Shown: positions 60,248-64,000 of the stretch, piece by piece
Position numbering within the stretch: the first letter of the stretch is position 1
Layout: each line of letters begins with the position of its first letter
Assembly (NCBI GenBank): GCA_905221605.1
Contig: CAJNDS010000309.1
Span: 86,501-150,500 of the forward strand
DNA from: Symbiodinium natans
Taxonomy: Eukaryota; Sar; Dinophyceae; Suessiales; Symbiodiniaceae
Length of the DNA: 64,000 bases
Direction of reading: 5' to 3'
The notes under the pieces: model-generated
Seen by the model: the letters and a program-made list of their open reading frames with translations, nothing else
The model's database searches: none
What the model was told of the DNA's origin: nothing
Position numbers and translations under genes: made by a program

Positions 60248-61309
60248 GGCGGCAATACTTGGCTCACAAAATCTCCCGTGCTCTGAACACAAAAATATTG
60301 AGAGCTGGTCACAAGAAACAGAAAGGAGGTCCCATCCCCCCCCCCTCGGCAAGGCGCCGGGGCAGAAGCCCAACAGTGGCAACATCATCCAGTTTGCCAG
60401 CTTTCGCATGCCAGAAAGTCACGGCCGGACAGTGCGAGGGAGCATCAACGAGTCAGATCCTCAAAAATCGAGTTTCGGACAGACCTGTAAGCACGACCTG
60501 CGCCCGTGAGCCATTTTGGAATCAAGCACACGGTGCCCAGAGTCACTCTTGTGCTGCTTTCAACATCCAGCCATTGTCCAACTGCGCGGTCACCGAGCTC
60601 TCCGTGTTGCCGTTTGGTCGTTTCTCGTACAGGTGATTGTCGGGTCGAACGATACGGACACTTGCGATGAGAACTCTGCTTTGAGCACGAAGCGTATTTC
60701 CGACTCACGACGGCGAAGGCCGCAACATCAGATCACGCGACTCAGTCAGCGCGATTTCCAGAATGGCACCTATCGCATCAAAGACTCCGGAAGGTAGGGT
60801 TTGGGGTCTCAAAAGTAGCACGCCAGGGCTCAGTGCCTCGGGTTTGGAAAGGTTTGGACCTTGTTTGGACCTTGGAGCATCAGCAAATCCAGAAGGTACA
60901 TCCTGATGGAGGACATCCATTTTGGCCCTCGACCGGACAATGATTACTGGCCAGAACCCCAGGACACCCGGGAGAGGAACATGCTAGCTGGCTCCTAGAA
61001 GCGGGGTAGAGGGTTATGATCAAAGAGTTGCCTTATTGCGGCGCGCCCCCAATGCAAGAGAGGCATGCGGCGGCATTGCAGGTGGGCCCATGCCTCACCC
61101 AAAGTTCCAGCGAGCGCGCGCGCGCGCCGGTGTCGGTGCATGACTACTTAGCTGTACTCGCCACAGTTGCTGATACTATCGCTAGGGATTTATTGATGCG
61201 ACTCTTGCGGCTTTTTTAATGTGAACTGCTTACCCGATCAGACCATGAGGACCCCAATTATCCAGCAAGTCAGTTCTATCTCGGCTTCTTTGCTGGAATC
61301 ACGGTTGAG
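60248..61309 (+). CDS. Algal beta-helix-type protein gene fragment, exons with EDIHFGPRP motif
   Basis: Three exons join in phase to give QNGTYRIKDSGRYILMEDIH, then FGPRPDNDYWPEPQD and YPASQFYLGFFAGITVE. This resembles a family I recall from dinoflagellates, haptophytes and oomycetes. In that family 'GTYxLxEDIxFxPxP..DYWP' and 'YxLGFFAAIxVE' open a right-handed beta-helix (pectin-lyase-like) domain. These are presumed secreted or surface proteins of unknown activity. The continuation after GITVE was not found, so the gene may be broken or its next exon missed. The family call is from memory. Confidence 0.5.
60350..60490 (+). CDS. Exon candidate, NSGNIIQFASFRMPESHG
   Basis: The open frame reads GQKPNSGNIIQFASFRMPES and on to TVRGSINESD, ending near a gtaagc donor at 60487-60492. 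No family recognised. It precedes the beta-helix-type exons and may be part of the same protein. Confidence 0.35.
   Translation, partial: QGAGAEAQQWQHHPVCQLSHARKSRPDSAREHQRVRSSKIEFRTDL
60633..60793 (+). CDS. Beta-helix-type exon: SNDTDTCDENS to NGTYRIKDSG
   Basis: Acceptor ttctcgtacag, donor gtaggg, 161 bp. It begins VIVGSNDTDTCDENSAL and ends RDFQNGTYRIKDSG plus AG. The leftover AG pairs with G at 60896 to give an in-frame Arg. Confidence 0.6.
60896..60990 (+). CDS. Beta-helix-type exon: YILMEDIHFGPRPDNDYWPE
   Basis: Acceptor atccagaag. It reads (R)YILMEDIHFGPRPDNDYWPE then PQDTRERNMLA. A GC donor (gctcct) at 60991 leaves one G. That G joins AC at 61242 to give Asp and avoids the TAG at 60996. 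Confidence 0.62.
61242..61309 (+). CDS. Beta-helix-type exon: YPASQFYLGFFAGITVE
   Basis: Acceptor acccgatcag, donor gtagca, 68 bp. HEDPNYPASQFYLGFFAGIT followed by VE. 'YLGFFAxIxVE' is the segment that follows the DYWP motif in the family as I recall it. The phase agrees with the exon at 60896. Confidence 0.6.
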
Positions 61310-61950
61310 GTAGCAGCGATCCTGAACTCTGATGGCAAGTTTGCCCAAGGACCGAAATGCGTTCGCGACTACGAAGTACCAAACAAAAAATAGTTTTTCG
61401 CAGAGTCGACATGCTTCATGCACTGCAGTGATAGGTGCAGTGAAGAAAAACATGGAAAGCAGCAGCAGTGAGATAATCCAAAAACTCTACATACATAAAT
61501 GTGCTTTGCCCCAGGACCTGTCAGAGATCTTTTTCGTGTGTTGATTGCACAGCGCTATGGCAGGAGCACACTGCCGTTTGGGGAAATCTATAGCGCCGAA
61601 TGGCTCCCACGAGCTGTTCAAACGCATTTGTTTCCAAAATCACAGTTATCACATGCTGCCCTCCTGTTTTGGACCGGAAGGGAGCATCTGAAAACGTCCA
61701 GACACAGGCGTTGTGAAGGCTTAAGTTATTAAGTCAACGTTGCAAAATGTTATGCCATAAGCCAACCGCTGGCCACCTCGCTCAGCTGCAATTGAAACTG
61801 CTGAGCCTTACCCCACCGGCAGTCAAAGGCGTGTGTGTCATCCAGCCATGTCTCGACTCACTAATACCTGACATGTCCTCGTAAGAGCACCCCAAACTGG
61901 GATGCAAGAGATACCCTTGAGCAGTCGCCAGCATTCAGAGTTCAAGCGCC
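61310..61950 (+). other. Stretch without a supported feature
   Basis: Short open frames only, with no motif continuing the beta-helix-type gene. It is probably intron or intergenic sequence. Confidence 0.4.
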
Positions 61951-61995
61951 GGTGCATGGAGGCTGCGAGTCTGGGGTCCCTCAGCCCAGCCCTGC

Positions 61996-64000
61996 GCAGG
62001 AAATAATCCTTCCGACTGCCCTGCCCGTTGCGGATCCAGCTGCTTCGCTTGCACTTTTGAAGAGCAACACCAGCTACAACATCGACGAGAAGGCCCGAGG
62101 TTTCCTGCTGGCCTGTGGATCAGCTGCTGTTCGTGCCACTGGAGCCCGACAGCTTTGTCGTCTTCGGATGCCTTGGTGACACCGAATCTACAGCCACAGC
62201 CGTCTGCGTTGGCACTACTTGTTCGAAGCCGCCTGCGGGTCCTTCATCTTGTTCGTTTTGGTAGTGTTTGTGGTATTGCTTTTGCTGGCATTCTAAGTGT
62301 TACTGCCTGTCTTGCTGTTATGATTGTTGTGCCATGTTGCCAGCTCAGCGTGATTGCTACATGTCTTTTTCTGGATACTCAGGTGCCATGATCCTGGATT
62401 TTTTTTACGTGTTCTTCACCGGCCCGTCCGGCATCACCCTGAACGGCACCTTCGGGGGCAATGCTGGAAAGTTTGCTCCGCCGGGCACTGCCATTGTTTC
62501 CCAAGGCCTCTATGTTCACCGTGGTCTTGGGATCATCGACGGCCTGAAGCCGAATGCCGAGGATGTGGAGTCGATCTACTATGCAGATTGCCCCTTCTCC
62601 AACATCAACTACCCCAACTACCCCAGCTACCCCAACCCCAACCCTTTGGGTGGCTCTGGGTCGGCAACCGTCTCCTACGCCAACTGCGTCGTGGGCAATC
62701 AGATTCTCGGCCGAGGCCGTGCAACGGGAACAACCATTGCGGATAACAGTGGCGAGAGCACAACTTACGTGATTCAGAATGCCGTTTTCTTCGATGATGA
62801 GTGGCCTGACGCACCGACGAGCTCCGGAAGAGTCACACCCCTAGTCTCGCAGCCTACGTTCCATCGGGAGTTCCAGACCGATATTGTGGTCTTCGCTGAT
62901 GGGGTGCTTCCCGTGAGCAGGAGTCGATCAGGTGCTGACATTCTTCCGTACCTGTTCGCCCACCACTATACGCATGAAGCAGGCTGGTTCACTGGTTCCT
63001 GTCTTCCCACTACCGCTGTATAGAATGTTGCCTGCCGCTTGTCTAAGATCACCACTTGGTTCTTACTCTGTTTGTCGTTGTTCGTGCTTCTACATGATTA
63101 CTATTCGCAGTCTCATTATCGTGTTGTTTCCTTTTGTTCCTGGGGCGTTATCATGATTATTGCTACGAAGACAGCGACCATGATTCTCCACATCTCCAAA
63201 CACAGCGTCAACATTGGTGGGTTTTGTGGATGTAGGCCCAATATGTAGGCGCAAAAAAAACAGCTCCCGCAGCCTGGCTTGCACTGGGTGCAGGGTGTGA
63301 AAGAGGCTGCATTCCTGCCACTGTCTCGTGCATGATCTTCCAAGATTTGGAGCTTGCAATTGTCGCGTCGCATGGAGTGTCCTCACACTTTTTGGAGTCG
63401 AACTCGGTAGAGGTCGTGATCCTCTTGCCAGTTGTTTTGGTCCTCTTGAGGGTGTACTCTTGACTGGAGTGCGCTCAGCAGCGCTGTTGAAGCGCTTTCT
63501 TATGTCAGGGTGCTCACACCGGCAAGGGCATGACGATTGTTTTTCAGATCATTTTTCTGTTGTGACGATCGGTGCTCTCTCTTGTTGCGGTTTACGACTG
63601 GCATTCGCATCTTTACCGTTTGTACTCTGCATTGGTCATGCTTATGGCTACTTCTCTGCCCAAAGACTCCTGTTGCCAGTGTGACGAGAGATGCTGTGAT
63701 TTCATGAAGCAGGCATCAAGTTTCTTCGCCGCTGGACTTCGTTCAAGTTGGACAGCGAGATAAGAGCGCTTCGCCGCAAATTCCTTGTAGCCCTGCGGGA
63801 CACATTCGGCATCGGCCTCGTGCAACCGGATGACTGGAACGACACTCCTCTCCACGCTCAGATCGACTTGGGCAGGGGAAACACTGTTGTTCCTTACGAG
63901 GTTAACCATTTGAGCAACCAGCGAGCCTTGCTGAAGGTCCTTCCGGACAACAATGTCGAACAGCCTGGACTGGATTCCCGCCTGCACGAGGGTGGCTTCC
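61996..64000 (+). CDS. Unidentified multi-exon gene, runs off the right edge
   Basis: At least three exon-like segments in the + direction, not recognised. (a) About 61996-62259 has two overlapping readings. One is EIILPTALPVADPAASLALL, the other VDQLLFVPLEPDSFVVFGCL followed by GDTESTATAVCVGTTC up to a GT at 62260. (b) 62385-63023 is a long frame with GPSGITLNGTFGGNAGKF and Pro/Asn/Tyr repeats. (c) About 63713-64000. Composition is that of a secreted, Gly/Ser/Pro-rich protein. Whether all belong to one gene is inferred from spacing only. Confidence 0.4.
62385..63023 (+). CDS. Long exon of the unidentified gene
   Basis: Acceptor ggatactcag. The open frame gives MILDFFYVFFTGPSGITLNG, then IVSQGLYVHRGLGIIDGLKP and an NYPNYPSYPNPNP repeat. 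It continues with ANCVVGNQILGRGRATGTTI, STTYVIQNAVFFDDEWPDAP and DIVVFADGVLPVSRS, with a stop at 63021-63023. Codon use is even and the repeat is in frame. The last ~40 codons may be intron. Function unknown. Confidence 0.5.
   Translation, partial: AMILDFFYVFFTGPSGITLNGTFGGNAGKFAPPGTAIVSQGLYVHRGLGIIDGLKPNAEDVESIYYADCPFSNINYPNYPSYPNPNPLGGSGSATVSYANCVVGNQILGRGRATGTTIADNSGESTTYVIQNAVFFDDEWPDAPTSSGRVTPLVSQPTFHREFQTDIVVFADGVLPVSRSRSGADILPYLFAHHYTHEAGWFTGSCLPTTAV
63713..64000 (+). CDS. Partial exon at the right edge, LRRKFLVALRDTFGIGL
   Basis: After catgaagcag the + frame is open to the window end without an ATG. It reads GIKFLRRWTSFKLDSEIRAL, RRKFLVALRDTFGIGLVQPD, DWNDTPLHAQIDLGRGN and YEVNHLSNQRALLKVLPDNN. 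A - strand frame is also open here (63613-63987), but it has poorer composition and runs against the strand of every other gene. Unidentified. Confidence 0.5.

Noticed and set aside
63613-63987. - strand ORF of 124 codons at the right edge
   Set aside because: The + strand frame over the same DNA is open to the edge with more natural composition and matches the strand of all other genes. Kept only as an alternative.
1-64000. CRISPR arrays, bacterial operons, tRNA or rRNA genes
   Set aside because: The tandem arrays have no unique spacers of constant size. I recognised no tRNA cloverleaf or rRNA core, and gene structure is eukaryotic throughout.

Overview
The window looks like nuclear DNA of a dinoflagellate-like alga. 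No operons, ribosome binding sites or dense ORFs are present. The real coding DNA consists of short exons, often 30-210 bp, separated by introns of 0.1-7.7 kb. Reading frame and family motifs fix many of the splice sites. They show GT-AG introns mixed with GC-AG and probable GA-AG introns, and acceptors usually followed by G (AG|G). Every gene I can recognise is on the + strand. These traits, together with gene sparsity, heavy simple repeats and degenerate TTTAGGG-type telomere motifs, fit dinoflagellates (Suessiales-like) best. The assignment is inferred, not proven.

Layout: (1) 1 to about 8.6 kb is the 3' part of a DD3-3-like secreted or membrane protein gene, in at least seven recognisable exons. 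(2) 8.6-17.6 kb is a repeat desert: G homopolymers, arrays of 65-bp and shorter units, a (CTA)n tract and a telomere-like satellite. (3) About 19.6 kb (perhaps 17.6 kb) to 48.87 kb is one very large NADPH oxidase / ferric reductase-like gene. Its membrane helices, haem histidines, FAD motif (HPFTLTSAP), NADPH motifs (GPFG, VGAGIG, GRPNW, CGSP) and C-terminus can be followed exon by exon. Its introns carry a 6-kb segment flanked by inverted repeats, containing AT/GC palindromes, a foldback element, a 15-copy 88-bp satellite and pyrimidine-rich dispersed repeats. (4) 50.1-53.4 kb encodes a glycosyltransferase-like protein ending in a long exon. (5) 54.0-59.9 kb holds exons of a phytanoyl-CoA-dioxygenase-like (2-oxoglutarate/Fe(II)) protein. 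(6) 60.2-61.3 kb holds exons of an algal beta-helix-like surface protein. (7) 61.95-64 kb holds exons of an unidentified gene that runs off the right edge.

The genes do not form an obvious pathway. What they share is strand and intron style. The most useful results are the reconstructed NADPH oxidase with its non-canonical introns, and the unusual nested repeat architecture inside its largest intron.
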